The notes beneath the pieces were generated by a model. The model was not told the DNA's origin and did not search any database. It saw only the letters and a program-made list of their open reading frames with translations. A stretch of DNA of 64,000 bases from Arthrinium phaeospermum (Eukaryota; Ascomycota; Sordariomycetes; Amphisphaeriales; Apiosporaceae), in the NCBI GenBank assembly GCA_006503535.1, contig QYRS01000004.1, forward strand, positions 806,001 through 870,000, in the 5' to 3' direction. The translations under genes were made by a program, and so were the position numbers. Positions 1-9,650 of the stretch are shown in pieces. The stretch's first letter is position 1, and each line of letters starts with the position of its first letter.

Positions 1-1
1 T

Positions 2-388
2 GACCACCAAATCGTGGCGAGGTTCGGCGACGACCCCTACCGGGCCGCCTTCGTCACCATCACCAACACGGGCGGCTTCCAGTACTACAGTTCCATGGCC
101 GACAGCGCGCGCTCGAGGGTGTCCACGCTCTTCTTCGACGAACCCTACTCCACCCAGCGGGATGACCTCGTCCTGCTGGTCTGCGCCGCCGCCGCCGCCC
201 CCGTCCCCGGGCTCGTGGCCTGCACCCGCGACCTGGGCGACGGGCCCCGCCCCGTCGTCTTCCAGCAGTGCGATGCCATGGTGGACCGGGCGACGACCGG
301 CGCGGGCGTGGCCATCTCGGACCGGGTGGAGGACGGTTGTGACCTGTTTGAGTTCGTCTTGGTACCGCGGCCGGCAGAGGAGGACTAG
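2..388 (+). CDS. 3' end of an unidentified protein (5' truncated by window edge)
   Basis: The reading frame is already open at base 2 and ends with TAG at 386-388, giving about 128 C-terminal residues. The GTG at 14 is not a start; the frame continues upstream of the window. The fragment is rich in Asp, Ala and Val, has no membrane segment and ends in an acidic tail. I do not recognise the family, and no conserved catalytic motif is visible. Codon use is strongly GC-ending, like the real genes further on, which supports it being coding. A CT-repeat starts immediately downstream at 391. Confidence 0.5.
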   Translation, partial: DHQIVARFGDDPYRAAFVTITNTGGFQYYSSMADSARSRVSTLFFDEPYSTQRDDLVLLVCAAAAAPVPGLVACTRDLGDGPRPVVFQQCDAMVDRATTGAGVAISDRVEDGCDLFEFVLVPRPAEED

Positions 389-1140
389 AACTCCCTCTCT
401 CTCTCTCTCTCTCTGGCAATCTTACAAGGATCAGAGTTACGCTTCCTATCGTGGAAGGGCGCCGACAATTTGAATCAGCACGCTGCGAAATTACTTGGCG
501 GACGTCAAAAATAGTCCGAATATGTATGCCGAGCAGCACTTTGCGGAAAGTCCGGGCGGGCATGTCTAGCATGCGTTTCGTGTATTAGTCATAAAAGAGC
601 ATTACCACCTACTCAGAAATAGTCCTTCATGCTGGCTGGTGTATTTATGGTTGTAAGGCAAGACATTGTCTTGAGCCTGAAGGACGTCTGCACCCCTGGG
701 AGTAGGTGGACCGCGTACACGGGTGAGACACAGTGCGGCATCTGATGAGAGGCGTGAGCCGCTTGCTGATGCGTGATGGTGTCCTACGTGATGGATATAC
801 GGTTTGATATGGTTTGAGTATGACCTCGCCAAGCACCACCCATTTTGCAATCAAGGGGCTAGAATTTGGCATGGTATATAAACAAAACAAGATGTCTGCC
901 CCTGGACTGTAAACCATATTTCCTATCGATAAACACAATACAAGAGCAACTCCCATTTGAAATATCGCCAAAAGCAAATTCGATGACATAAAAATACGCC
1001 TGTCTTTACCAATAAATACCAAGACTCGAAAAACTAGGGGCGTTCAAAACACCCCGCAGAGATACACCGTTCGCCCTGAACCGGCAGGGAGAAAGACAAC
1101 AGACGCGAAAAATCGCCTAACAGTCTAAACACTCTTCACC
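389..1140. other. Intergenic, 752 bp, with CT repeat
   Basis: No gene is recognised. Bases 391-414 are a CT dinucleotide run just after the first stop codon. The stretch from about 840 to 1060 is AT-richer and probably includes the promoter and leader of the next gene. Confidence 0.5.
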
Positions 1141-1521
1141 ATGGACGCAACTATGTTCGGCTACCAGAGCCACCAGCCCGACCAAAACTATCCTCGAAAA
1201 ACCTTCAAGGACTACTTCACCCTGCTCTTGAGCCTGTGTCTACTGGTGATCCCGATCGGGTTCGTGCTGCTCCATCTGGCGATCTGCGCAGACATCTATA
1301 TCCAGGCCCGGGAGCGGGCGCGGCTCCGAGACGAAGAGCGCGCCCAGCAGGCACGAGAAGGGCCAGGCCAGGCCGGGGAAGAACAGGAGCATGATGTAGA
1401 GCAGAATCCCGGCGTGGAAGGGGACCCGAGACGCACGGACTGGTACCACTACTTCGCGACGGAGTCATCACACCTGCTCCCGACTGTGTACGAAGGGGAT
1501 GCAGCCGACAGTGGCTCGTAG
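1141..1521 (+). CDS. Small single-pass membrane protein, unknown function
   Basis: A single exon encodes 126 aa. The start ATG at 1141 sits in a good fungal context (CACCATGG). One hydrophobic segment (about residues 26-49) is followed at once by a basic, Arg-rich stretch and then an acidic Glu/Asp/Gln-rich tail, so the N-terminus probably faces outward and the tail the cytosol. There is no cleavable signal peptide. Its layout (short N-terminus, one membrane helix, Arg-rich juxtamembrane region, acidic low-complexity tail) resembles the 321-aa protein encoded at 4355. I recognise no named family. It could be a lineage-specific orphan. Confidence 0.6.
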   Translation: MDATMFGYQSHQPDQNYPRKTFKDYFTLLLSLCLLVIPIGFVLLHLAICADIYIQARERARLRDEERAQQAREGPGQAGEEQEHDVEQNPGVEGDPRRTDWYHYFATESSHLLPTVYEGDAADSGS

Positions 1522-2902
1522 ATGTCAGCGCGGTCTCTTTGTTATGGTTTCGACACGAGGGATACTGGCTTGATAATTAAGCCATTGATGTATCTGTAGA
1601 TGTTTTAGTGTAGTTGGGCTTTAAAAGCTGGCTTGTTTACTATTCTCAAACCCTTGCCCCTGACCGAAGCTGGGTATTTCTTGTGATGAAGAGAATAAGT
1701 ACAGCATGGTATCTGCTCTAATGTTGGTGTCAGGAAGTTGTGTATAGGACATCTTGGTCGCCTGTGGTTAGGAGATCTAGTGCAATCGCGACGTATGTTA
1801 CATCGGCTACACAGAGTACAAAGATCTAGATCCTCATGAGTATGAAGATGGTGCATGTCAATTGCGCCACCGTTAGCTGTGAAGTAATGGGCTCAAGTAC
1901 GGCGAATTAATGACTAAACTGAGATCATCACCCAAAGTATGTAGACCAGCAGCACCTTGGTGATCCAGATAGTAATCCCGCGAGAGGGGTATGAGCGCAT
2001 GCGTCGGCTGTACTACCCTGAGCGATTCTCTGCAGGTTGTTGTTGGCTGCAGCAGGCATTCAGTCTCAGTAGTGTGTCGGTTATGACAGGGGAGGGCAAG
2101 GCCAAGGAAGGATCTTCCGAGTCGCACATCATGAAGGGTGGCTGCTGACGAGAGCACTAAACTCGAGTTGGACATTAATGAAGGCTTCGACTGCAAAGCG
2201 CTCATGTATCGGCCAATATTCTAACTACCCAAAGGTAGGTACAGTAGGGGGAACGTAGGGCAGTCCACATGGTGGTGGTTTCTATCTGCCCTCTTTTCCT
2301 CGCAGCACCATATCTATATCTATTTTCTTAAGACTAACATCTTTCCCATGTGGAATACGCCAAGCCGACGACTACCCTCTCTTGGCACCATTAGGAGGCT
2401 TGCTGTTTGAAACCTTTGTGTAGCCAACCTAGCCGCGCGGATACCAGAGACGGTTGCCAGGATATATGCATGACAAATGTACGGATGTCCTTGACAAACA
2501 CAAGGTTTCAAAAATATTTCGATGTTACGGTGGCTGACAGTCACAGCCCGCACCAACAAACGGGATGGCCACTATCTTGCGTCTGTCTCGCAAAGGCCAG
2601 GTCGTACTGCACTGCAGACGGCGAGAGATCTAAGGCAGGCCTCCTACCAGTTGGGCTGCGGATTACATCTCCCCAGCTCTGGACCCCACGTCAAACCCAA
2701 ACCCCCACGTTTTTGCCCACTGGAACCTGGCTCTCGAAACCTGACATGCTTTAAGTAGATTGAGTCCCCTACTCCCTGGGAAACATGCTTTGGTCGCAAA
2801 GTCACCTTCGATGCCGTCTCGAGGGTTGTCATTCCGTATAGCCGAATCGCAAACGATACTCACGCCGATACAAACACCCTTACCCGTCTCCTGTCCTTAG
2901 AA
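1522..2902. other. Intergenic, 1.38 kb, no recognised gene
   Basis: Only short overlapping open frames without protein-like composition are present. It probably holds the 3' UTR of the small membrane gene and the promoter of the next one. Confidence 0.5.
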
Positions 2903-4024
2903 ATGAGACAAATGCACCGGGGGAAAACCATGCCATCCTTGGCCGAGCCCTTCCTGTTGTTTGTTGCTGTCTGTGCCGCCGCCCCTGTAGCACGGGCGGC
3001 ATGGACAACCCGCCAATTCGACAATTTCTTCCCAGCCTGGAACAACAACCTGCAAAACCTGCTGGACGGCGTGTGGGACGGCTTCACCTCCTCCGATGAC
3101 AAACTCGAGGTATGCCGCAATAACCTAGCGTACGACGCCTCGGTGGGCCGCGGTCCGTACTGGACGGTCGAGTGCATGCTGCAGGAGTTCCCCGAGTTCC
3201 GCAAGGCCGAGGCCGCGTCCGCGTCCGTCATCCTCGGCCTCCTCCCGTCGGTCCTGTCGCAGCTCGGCCCCACGACGGCCCAGATCGGCCTGCTGGGCTC
3301 GCGCCGGCCGCTGCTCGCCCTGCTGCTTGCCCTGGGCGCGCCTGCCTTTGCCCGGCCGACGAGCCAGGGCTACGAGACGTCGCTGCGGGACGAGCTCCCG
3401 TTCGCGACGCTAGACATGCAGGGACGGCAAAAGAAAGGTGATGGTGGCGGCGCTTGTGGCTGCGGCAGCGGCCGCACCCGATTGGATCGAGGCCGTGTTA
3501 TCTTTACCAACCTAACCGAGTACACCTTGGCGCTAGCCGCCGTGGCCAACGTCGCCATCGTCACGTACAAGCTCTGTTTCTGGGCAATCGAGGGCTTCGC
3601 GCTGGGCGTCGTTTTCCTGCCGGCGATATGGGTGCTGCTGGCCGTGCCCGTGTACATTGTCAGCTTGCTGGTCATCTACGGCTACTTTCGAATCAGTCCC
3701 GACGACTGTCCTTCGCAATGGCATCTGTACGACGAGCTGACGCCGTGCGGTGACCAGCCGTGCGTGAAGCTGATGCCGCGCCCCTGGAACGGCCGCAGGA
3801 GGGTCGCGACGGCGCTGGCGTGGTGTCTGCACTTTGGCATCGTCGTGCATGGGGTGGTTGGCACTTTGGCGTTGGCCGGGCTGATCTTTATCAGTGCTTT
3901 GGATGCTGTGGTCATCGTTCTGTATTACATAGCCAGTGCGGTTGTTTGCAAGTTCATCATTGCGTACGAGCTGTCAGGGCTGCGGAGGAAAATGCGATTT
4001 GAAAGCGGACAGCAGCAGTGGTGA
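2903..4024 (+). CDS. Multi-pass membrane protein with N-terminal signal sequence, unknown function
   Basis: A single exon encodes 373 aa. There are in-frame ATGs at 2903, 2912 and 2930. The third gives the cleaner signal peptide (a hydrophobic core ending at an Ala-rich cleavage region near residue 32), so the true start may be 2930. A lumenal or external domain with two Cys follows. Next comes a hydrophobic stretch (about 107-150) typical of fungal hypothetical membrane proteins, then a Gly/Cys-rich loop and four further membrane helices (about 205-225, 233-262, 300-325, 330-352). This layout recurs in uncharacterised Pezizomycotina proteins; no function is known to me. It lies in tandem between two single-pass membrane genes on the same strand. 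Confidence 0.75.
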   Translation: MRQMHRGKTMPSLAEPFLLFVAVCAAAPVARAAWTTRQFDNFFPAWNNNLQNLLDGVWDGFTSSDDKLEVCRNNLAYDASVGRGPYWTVECMLQEFPEFRKAEAASASVILGLLPSVLSQLGPTTAQIGLLGSRRPLLALLLALGAPAFARPTSQGYETSLRDELPFATLDMQGRQKKGDGGGACGCGSGRTRLDRGRVIFTNLTEYTLALAAVANVAIVTYKLCFWAIEGFALGVVFLPAIWVLLAVPVYIVSLLVIYGYFRISPDDCPSQWHLYDELTPCGDQPCVKLMPRPWNGRRRVATALAWCLHFGIVVHGVVGTLALAGLIFISALDAVVIVLYYIASAVVCKFIIAYELSGLRRKMRFESGQQQW

Positions 4025-4354
4025 GGAGCAGCTGACTCTCGAGGACGGCGGCGGCGCTGGTTCAGTCAGGCGCGTGCATTGATAGGGGAGGGAAGAAGGA
4101 GATATGCATATGGGATTACTGCTCTTTCGGTGAAAATGATATACAGTGACCAGGTGTCCCGTGCCTTTATGACTATGTGACAACCAGGCCAGTCGCAACT
4201 ATAATAAGGCCAATTTCGCGAACCCAAGCCCGATTCTCCCTCATAGCAACCAGCACACATTTACCAAGAAACATCGAGAATATACCATCAAACGTTGCTG
4301 CCAAGAGGCAAAGTCGAGAACTAAACTAGCCACTATTGTCCAAACCAACACATA
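4025..4354. other. Intergenic, 330 bp
   Basis: This is the spacer between two same-strand membrane-protein genes. The second half, from about 4250, is A-rich and C-rich like a fungal leader. Nothing else is recognised. Confidence 0.5.
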
Positions 4355-5320
4355 ATGGAACCTTTCAGACCACCGCCACCCCTCACCACCCTCCCCCCTG
4401 GATACCCCCACAGCGGCCGCCCCGAGCACTCCGGCCTGTTCATGCTCATGCTCTGGACCGTCTTCTTAACCATAATTGTCGCCATCTACATCGTCCTTAC
4501 ACTCGTCCTGCACTTGGAGGAGCGCAACTACGCGCGGCGCCAACGGCAAATCATGGAAAGGTTCCAGGAGGCCTTCCCCCCGTCGCCGCCCCTGCCACGC
4601 CCCGAGGAGGAGCGCGATATCGAGCGAAGCCCCCTGCTGCACTGGGATAGCGACGGATACGCGACGGAGGAAGAGGGGTACTACCCGCGCGGCGGCGGCC
4701 GTGGCGGGTACGGCGCCACGGGCTCGCACCGGCCCTTCGTCCCCGCGCGGGTTCACAGTTACCATGAACCTGCTGGGTATCACGTCGACGGGCCGGCGGA
4801 CCCTGTCCCGTCGCCGCCCTATTCGCCTGGTACCCCGAATACCTCGTACATGGACTCGATCGATGCCGTGGTCGAGCTTGGGGACAATGACGATGCCCTG
4901 GGGGACGCGGCAAGACCGAGATCGCCATCGATAAGTGAGGCGATAGATAACTCCGTCGTAACTGATAGCGGTGTCGCCTGGGAGCATGTAGAGTCCGTCG
5001 TTGCCAGCGGCAGCGGGCTGGCAGAGGAGGCGGCTGCAGCTGCTGAAGATGCGGTGGCGGCGGAAGTAGCGAATGACAACTCGGCGGGCATGGAACCTTC
5101 GCAAGTTTCCGAGGAGGCGAGGTCTGGATCTTCTTCTTCAAACAGCCCAGACGTGCTGGGTGGCCACGAGGTCATGACCAAGATCAGGAAGGCGGTTCAC
5201 TGGCCTAACGGCGTCAAAGGGACAAGCTCGTCGTCTTCTAGTGGTTGCAGCTCGCCCAAGAGCTCTCAGCAGGATGGGCAAGCAGAGGGTCTGCGTAAGA
5301 GAAGTAATCAGGAATCATAG
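4355..5320 (+). CDS. Single-pass membrane protein with long acidic/Ser-rich tail
   Basis: A single exon encodes 321 aa, with its ATG at 4355. The N-terminus is Pro-rich and about 26 residues long. One strong membrane helix follows (about residues 29-53), then an Arg-rich stretch and a long disordered tail. The tail carries Gly/Tyr-rich, acidic and Ser-rich blocks and ends basic. There is no catalytic domain. The topology suggests a membrane-tethered scaffold or regulator with a cytosolic tail (inference). Architecture and position suggest distant relationship with the 126-aa protein at 1141, but alignment outside the helix is weak. It converges on the MFS gene, with 202 bp between the stops. 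Confidence 0.65.
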   Translation: MEPFRPPPPLTTLPPGYPHSGRPEHSGLFMLMLWTVFLTIIVAIYIVLTLVLHLEERNYARRQRQIMERFQEAFPPSPPLPRPEEERDIERSPLLHWDSDGYATEEEGYYPRGGGRGGYGATGSHRPFVPARVHSYHEPAGYHVDGPADPVPSPPYSPGTPNTSYMDSIDAVVELGDNDDALGDAARPRSPSISEAIDNSVVTDSGVAWEHVESVVASGSGLAEEAAAAAEDAVAAEVANDNSAGMEPSQVSEEARSGSSSSNSPDVLGGHEVMTKIRKAVHWPNGVKGTSSSSSSGCSSPKSSQQDGQAEGLRKRSNQES

Positions 5321-5522
5321 GAACATTGCGTAGGAAACTATGTCAATGAATACAAGTACATAGCCGGTTCCCTTTTCGTCGTTCAATCATTGCTATGCTC
5401 GCTTTGCCAACTGTTTTCCGGCTCTGTAGCATCTCCTTGAACTGCTAACATGTGTGCATATACGTAGTCTGTTTTACTGGGTCGGCACATCCAGAATGAC
5501 AAAGGTATCTGCGAGGAATGAC

Positions 5523-7064
5523 TCAATAACTGGACGACGCCTTCTCTCTAAGCCTCTTCCCATACCGCCACAAGATCATCGGAGCCGGGACCCCAAAAAC
5601 CAAGGCCACGAACGCCAGCAGACTGTTGCCCCAACCGTAGCCAAGGGCCTCGTACATTGCCGGAGCGAAGAGCGGAAACAGGAACGCCGTAAGGCTGCGG
5701 AGAAACTGCGTCGCGGCCAGCGCGCTGGTCGTGTGCTCCGGGTACGCGTCCATGAGGTAAGCCTGCTGCGGCATGCCCTGGATCTGGCTCCCGAACAGGG
5801 CCAAGAACACGCCGACATCTACGACGGCCCAGTGCAGGTTGCGCTGCGCCGCCCAGCCGTACAGGAACAGCGCCAGGGGCCCCAGGATAGTGCCCGGGTA
5901 GCTCAGCGGGACGCGCAGCTCGGGGGCGTGCTCGACGCGGCCGAGGCGCCGCTGCATGTAGTGGTACATGTAATCCATGAGCCGGCCGCCCACGACGGCG
6001 GCCGCGATCTCGCCCAGCGCGCAGGCGATGTAGTGCAGGCCGCTGATCTCGACGGATTGGCCGTATCGCTTCACCCAGAGGTCGGAGAAGGTGGACAGCA
6101 CGATGTAGAGCAGACCGTACTGGAACGCAGAGATCAGGCCCAGCAGCTGGATGATGGGGTGGAACAGCAGCAAGCGCAGAGGCCGCGAGACGGCGCGGCT
6201 CACGACCCGGCCCACGTTCTTCTTGGCGTCGCGCCGGCCGATGGCGGTGTAATAGCGGCCGTCGCCCGTCTCGCGTCGGAGCCGCGCGGCGCGCCGCTCG
6301 AGGACGACGGGGCCGTAGGTCTCCCAGAAGGAGAGGAACGAGACGGCGACCATGACGGCCTGGAAGGCGGAGGTGGACCAGAACATCCAGCGCCAGGTGG
6401 TGCGGCCGGCCATGAAGCCGCCGACGATGGGCCCCACGGCCGACCCGAGGATGGGGATGAGCAGGTACATAGCGAGAGAAGTGCCGCGCTCATCGGGCCG
6501 CCACACGTCGCCGAGAACGCCGCCGGCCAGGGCGTAGATGGAGGAGGCGCCGAAGCCGGCGAGGAAGCGCGCGGCGATGAGGAGCTGCTTGTTGGGGGCG
6601 AAGCCGCAGGCGAGGTTCCAGACCAGGAACCAGACGTTGGAGGCGTGCAGCACGGGCTGACGGCCGTAGACCTCGGATAGCGGGCCGAGCAGCAGGGGGC
6701 CGAAGGCGGTGGCGAGCAGGTAGATGGACATGGCCATGACGGACTCGGCGCTGTTCATGTGGAACTCGGTCGCGATGGCGCCGAGGGCGGGGGCCATGAT
6801 GGTGGAGACCATGATGCGGTTGAAGCCCGTGGCGGAGAGGACGTCGGTCACGGCCCATTTCTTGCTCTTGGGCCAGTTCTTGGGGTCTTCGGGGTCCAGA
6901 GGGCCATCGAAGGTCACGAGGAACGGGTCGGTTATGTCTTTGGTCGAGGCGGCGGCCGGTACATTGTTATTGGGGAAGGGACCAAGAACGGCCATCTCGA
7001 GGTCGGCAGCACTTACAGCTGCATTCGGCTCAGGGGCGGCGGGTGTTGCGTTGTCCGACTTCAT
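5523..7064 (-). CDS. MFS transporter, DHA1 drug:H+ antiporter type
   Basis: A single exon encodes 513 aa. ATG at 7064 is chosen; the open frame extends to a GTG at 7097, but no ATG lies upstream. The cytosolic N-terminus carries the DPEDPKNWP motif common to fungal DHA1 transporters. Twelve predicted helices follow. The loop after helix 2 has the MFS signature (GPLSEVYGRQPV, residues 127-138), and helix 4 begins RFLAGFGAS. Such proteins export drugs, toxins or secondary metabolites, or move polyamines, across the plasma membrane; the substrate cannot be read from sequence. The promoter holds an unusual cluster of ATCWGATAA-type sites (7207-7287), hinting at iron-responsive GATA repression. 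No biosynthetic genes lie beside it. Confidence 0.9.
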   Translation of the reverse strand: MKSDNATPAAPEPNAAVSAADLEMAVLGPFPNNNVPAAASTKDITDPFLVTFDGPLDPEDPKNWPKSKKWAVTDVLSATGFNRIMVSTIMAPALGAIATEFHMNSAESVMAMSIYLLATAFGPLLLGPLSEVYGRQPVLHASNVWFLVWNLACGFAPNKQLLIAARFLAGFGASSIYALAGGVLGDVWRPDERGTSLAMYLLIPILGSAVGPIVGGFMAGRTTWRWMFWSTSAFQAVMVAVSFLSFWETYGPVVLERRAARLRRETGDGRYYTAIGRRDAKKNVGRVVSRAVSRPLRLLLFHPIIQLLGLISAFQYGLLYIVLSTFSDLWVKRYGQSVEISGLHYIACALGEIAAAVVGGRLMDYMYHYMQRRLGRVEHAPELRVPLSYPGTILGPLALFLYGWAAQRNLHWAVVDVGVFLALFGSQIQGMPQQAYLMDAYPEHTTSALAATQFLRSLTAFLFPLFAPAMYEALGYGWGNSLLAFVALVFGVPAPMILWRYGKRLREKASSSY

Positions 7065-7601
7065 CTTGAACAAGATCCAACTAAAACTAGTAATCACATA
7101 TTACAATCAAGATACGTTTCTCAGAGAGAAGACAGCGTGGTTTTATAACAACTGGGCGGTAAGTTACAGCTTCGGGGCTCGGCTTTCCAGTCGGCGCCAA
7201 GACATTTTATCAGATCAACGAAGGATCATTGCCAAGGAAACCTATCAGATCAAGCCTGCCAAGGGAAGTTATCAGATCATCTGATAAGTGGGGAGTTGTC
7301 GAATCAGCCCCTTACGAAGGTGACTCATTCTGCGCGGCTCGGTCGCCGTGGGTCGCCCTAGGTCTGATGCGGAAGGTGCAGACAAGATGTCATCTCGGCT
7401 CAAGGATGACGGGGAAACGATGCGCAACCCACCCTGCATCGGCGACATACAGTATCGTATGGGGAAGCTAGTGTTCGTTGTACCAATTCCCCGGTGCCGA
7501 TAGCGGGGCAAATGCTAGGAGAGTTTGATTCGCAGCAGGCTTCCACGCTACTTGTAGACCCGTCTTCAGGCATCTCTAGAGCTAAGTATAGCCTATTGCA
7601 T
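7065..7601. other. Intergenic, 537 bp, MFS promoter
   Basis: This separates the MFS gene (start at 7064) from the 3' end of the glycohydrolase gene (stop at 7602), both on the - strand. Its notable content is the GATA-site cluster listed separately. Confidence 0.6.
7207..7287. promoter_or_regulatory. Cluster of SreA/SRE-type GATA sites (ATCWGATAA)
   Basis: Three exact matches to ATCWGATAA and one near match occur within 81 bp. They are the - strand copies at 7207-7215 and 7269-7277, the + strand copy at 7279-7287, and a one-mismatch copy at 7242-7250 (- strand). The last two exact copies form a perfect 19-bp palindrome, TTATCAGATCATCTGATAA (7269-7287), centred on C7278. The cluster lies 143-223 bp upstream of the MFS start codon. 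ATCWGATAA is the established core site of the fungal iron-sensing GATA repressors (SreA, SRE, Sre1). Function here is inferred. Confidence 0.6.
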
Positions 7602-8825
7602 TCAGGACCCGTCGGAATCCGAATCGGAGCCCCCTTGATCGTCGTTACTCTCTACGGAACCCGCCACAGACTCGCCATCAGGCCGTCTGGGTTCGTTGGC
7701 TAGCTGAGTGTGAAGACTGGCTAGGACAGTACGCAAACCATCCTGAAGTTGTGTGCTCCTGGATTGCTGGACTTGGAGTTCCAGCTGTTCAATCTTATCC
7801 TGAATCTCCCGTACCCTAGCCGTGTCCGCATCGTCCTCAGACTCCTCCTCGGCCTCTTGTTCAGGCTCCTCCCTGGTAAGTCCCTCCCCAAAGGCCTCTT
7901 CAAATGCCTCAGCCATGCCCGGGTCCTTGATGGCGAACACGACCGTCTCGATGCCGTGCCACGTCTCTCCCTTGGACTTATTCTTCCCTCCTCGCGCCTG
8001 CTTGCTGTTCGTATTGCCAAGCAGCACCCTTTTCCACGCCGCCGCAATCTCGCCGACGGGGTTTCCGTAGGCGCCGCACCCCCAAGCCCCCAGCACGACC
8101 TTCCTGACCTTCTTGGCCTGGAAGATCCTCATCACCGACCGCATCTTCTCCAGCACGAGCTCCTTGTCCTTGCCCAGGACGTACGAGCCGCGGCCGGTGT
8201 CTTCGTCGACGGAGATGTCGGGAAACCGGAGCATACCGGCCGAGACGCAGTCGACGAACCACCTGTCCTTCTTCTCCAGGTCGTCCCCGGCGTCGTCCCG
8301 GAAAACCAGGACATCTGGTGTATAGACGCCTCCGAGCTCGGGCAATCGGTAGAACTCGTCTTTCAGAGAGGGTAGTAGTGTCGTACGCATGCAAAGGTAT
8401 TCTTCTTGGCTTCCTGCTCCGTTTAGAAAGCCACCCCCTGGCGACAGGGGAGACGCCATGTTCAGGATGCCAACCCGGGCCACCTTGTTGCCCAGATCCG
8501 ATCTCCCCGAGTCAGGATCCTCAAGCAGTCGACGAGCGACGGTGAGGGTATCGGCAGCTTGTAAGATGAGCCTTGGCGCAGTGCTCTGCGCTGCATCATT
8601 GGTGCCCTTGTCGCCTTTGTGCGACGGCTTGGAGTCCTCATACTGAGACTTTACGGCCGGTGGGTTGGCTATCAACTCGGCTGCCTCATTACCGCGCTTC
8701 GACCGCGGATGGGCCGACAGCAGTGACGGAATGGTCTTGTTCAAAGTAGCTTTAGCTTTCTTGGCGCGAACATCCTTGCGGAAGGCGGCGGGTGGTTGGC
8801 CCACCGAGGGTTCTGTCCTGCCCAT
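7602..8825 (-). CDS. Microbial-type poly(ADP-ribose) glycohydrolase (PARG-like macrodomain fold)
   Basis: A single exon encodes 407 aa. ATG at 8825 is chosen; the frame runs on to a GTG at 8858 without an ATG. The PARG signature GGG-x7-QEE is present (GGG 130-132, QEE 140-142), preceded by NMASPLSPGG. The GAWGCGAYGNP segment characteristic of microbial PARG (TIGR02452/PF10021) follows later. The Glu pair of QEE is the catalytic element in this family, which hydrolyses ADP-ribose polymers. The C-terminal third is unusual: an acidic Glu-rich run, a short heptad-like coiled coil (about 345-375) and an Asp/Ser-rich tail. It shares an 825-bp divergent promoter region with LIP2. Confidence 0.9.
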   Translation of the reverse strand: MGRTEPSVGQPPAAFRKDVRAKKAKATLNKTIPSLLSAHPRSKRGNEAAELIANPPAVKSQYEDSKPSHKGDKGTNDAAQSTAPRLILQAADTLTVARRLLEDPDSGRSDLGNKVARVGILNMASPLSPGGGFLNGAGSQEEYLCMRTTLLPSLKDEFYRLPELGGVYTPDVLVFRDDAGDDLEKKDRWFVDCVSAGMLRFPDISVDEDTGRGSYVLGKDKELVLEKMRSVMRIFQAKKVRKVVLGAWGCGAYGNPVGEIAAAWKRVLLGNTNSKQARGGKNKSKGETWHGIETVVFAIKDPGMAEAFEEAFGEGLTREEPEQEAEEESEDDADTARVREIQDKIEQLELQVQQSRSTQLQDGLRTVLASLHTQLANEPRRPDGESVAGSVESNDDQGGSDSDSDGS

Positions 8826-9650
8826 AACTGAAATTGTCAGATGAGCAAATGATCGCACAGGGTATACAGCAGTTGGCCCTGTCTGGATGAATGCGTTTTA
8901 TACAGGTGGCTGCTGGCCATCAAGGTGCCGTTGGAAGAAGTCAACGCTTAAGAAATTCAAACTTGTCCAATCCCACTTTTACCCGTTAGGGGGCGACTAT
9001 GAAAGCATCACTGGTAAAGTCTAATAGATTGGATAGCGGACCAGCACCAGGTCCAGGGATTGGTATTTTCAGCAGCATCTGGCTAATGTACTGTATTCCA
9101 ATACCAAGCACGGCTTTTTTCGATAGGCCATACCGTCGGCGCAACTGTGCTCTGAACACAGATACGTTGCCGATAGACCCCTCCTCAGCTATACCTCTGG
9201 CACTATGAATACACAAACAATAAAAGCAAAAACATGAAATCGGAAGCGCAGTACACTTCTCGGGAGCTCCAACATGTACCTAGAGTACTGCGTTGAAGTG
9301 GTTGTTACTGTAGGTGCCACCATAGGGCTGAGGCAGTGTTCATCCGACACTGGGATCAATTGAAAAGTCGGGTCAAGATTACCCCGCCTTGATGAACCCC
9401 ACCAACGGCCCAAGTGCCAAGTGCCAAGCTCAAGCTTCCCCAAGGTCAATTGACAGTCGCAAAGCTAGGCGCGTCGCTGCCTAGCGCCTCCATCTTTACA
9501 CAAACATGAATTGAAGCTGTCGTTCATTCGCGATGCGATTGCCTGCTCCCACTTCTCCTTTATTGATTTGCACTGCCTAATACTGCAAGCTGCTTGTTTC
9601 ACAATATCAGCCTGGGCCACTGACTTGATCAGCCCTCCTTTACTTCCATC
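8826..9650. other. Divergent intergenic region, 825 bp
   Basis: It holds the promoters of the PARG-like gene (leftward) and LIP2 (rightward). No other gene is recognised. Confidence 0.6.

Noticed and set aside
5454..6680. 408-codon open frame on the + strand
   Set aside because: It lies antisense to the DHA1 MFS gene and reflects its GC-rich third positions; the product is Gly/Glu/Arg-rich without domains.
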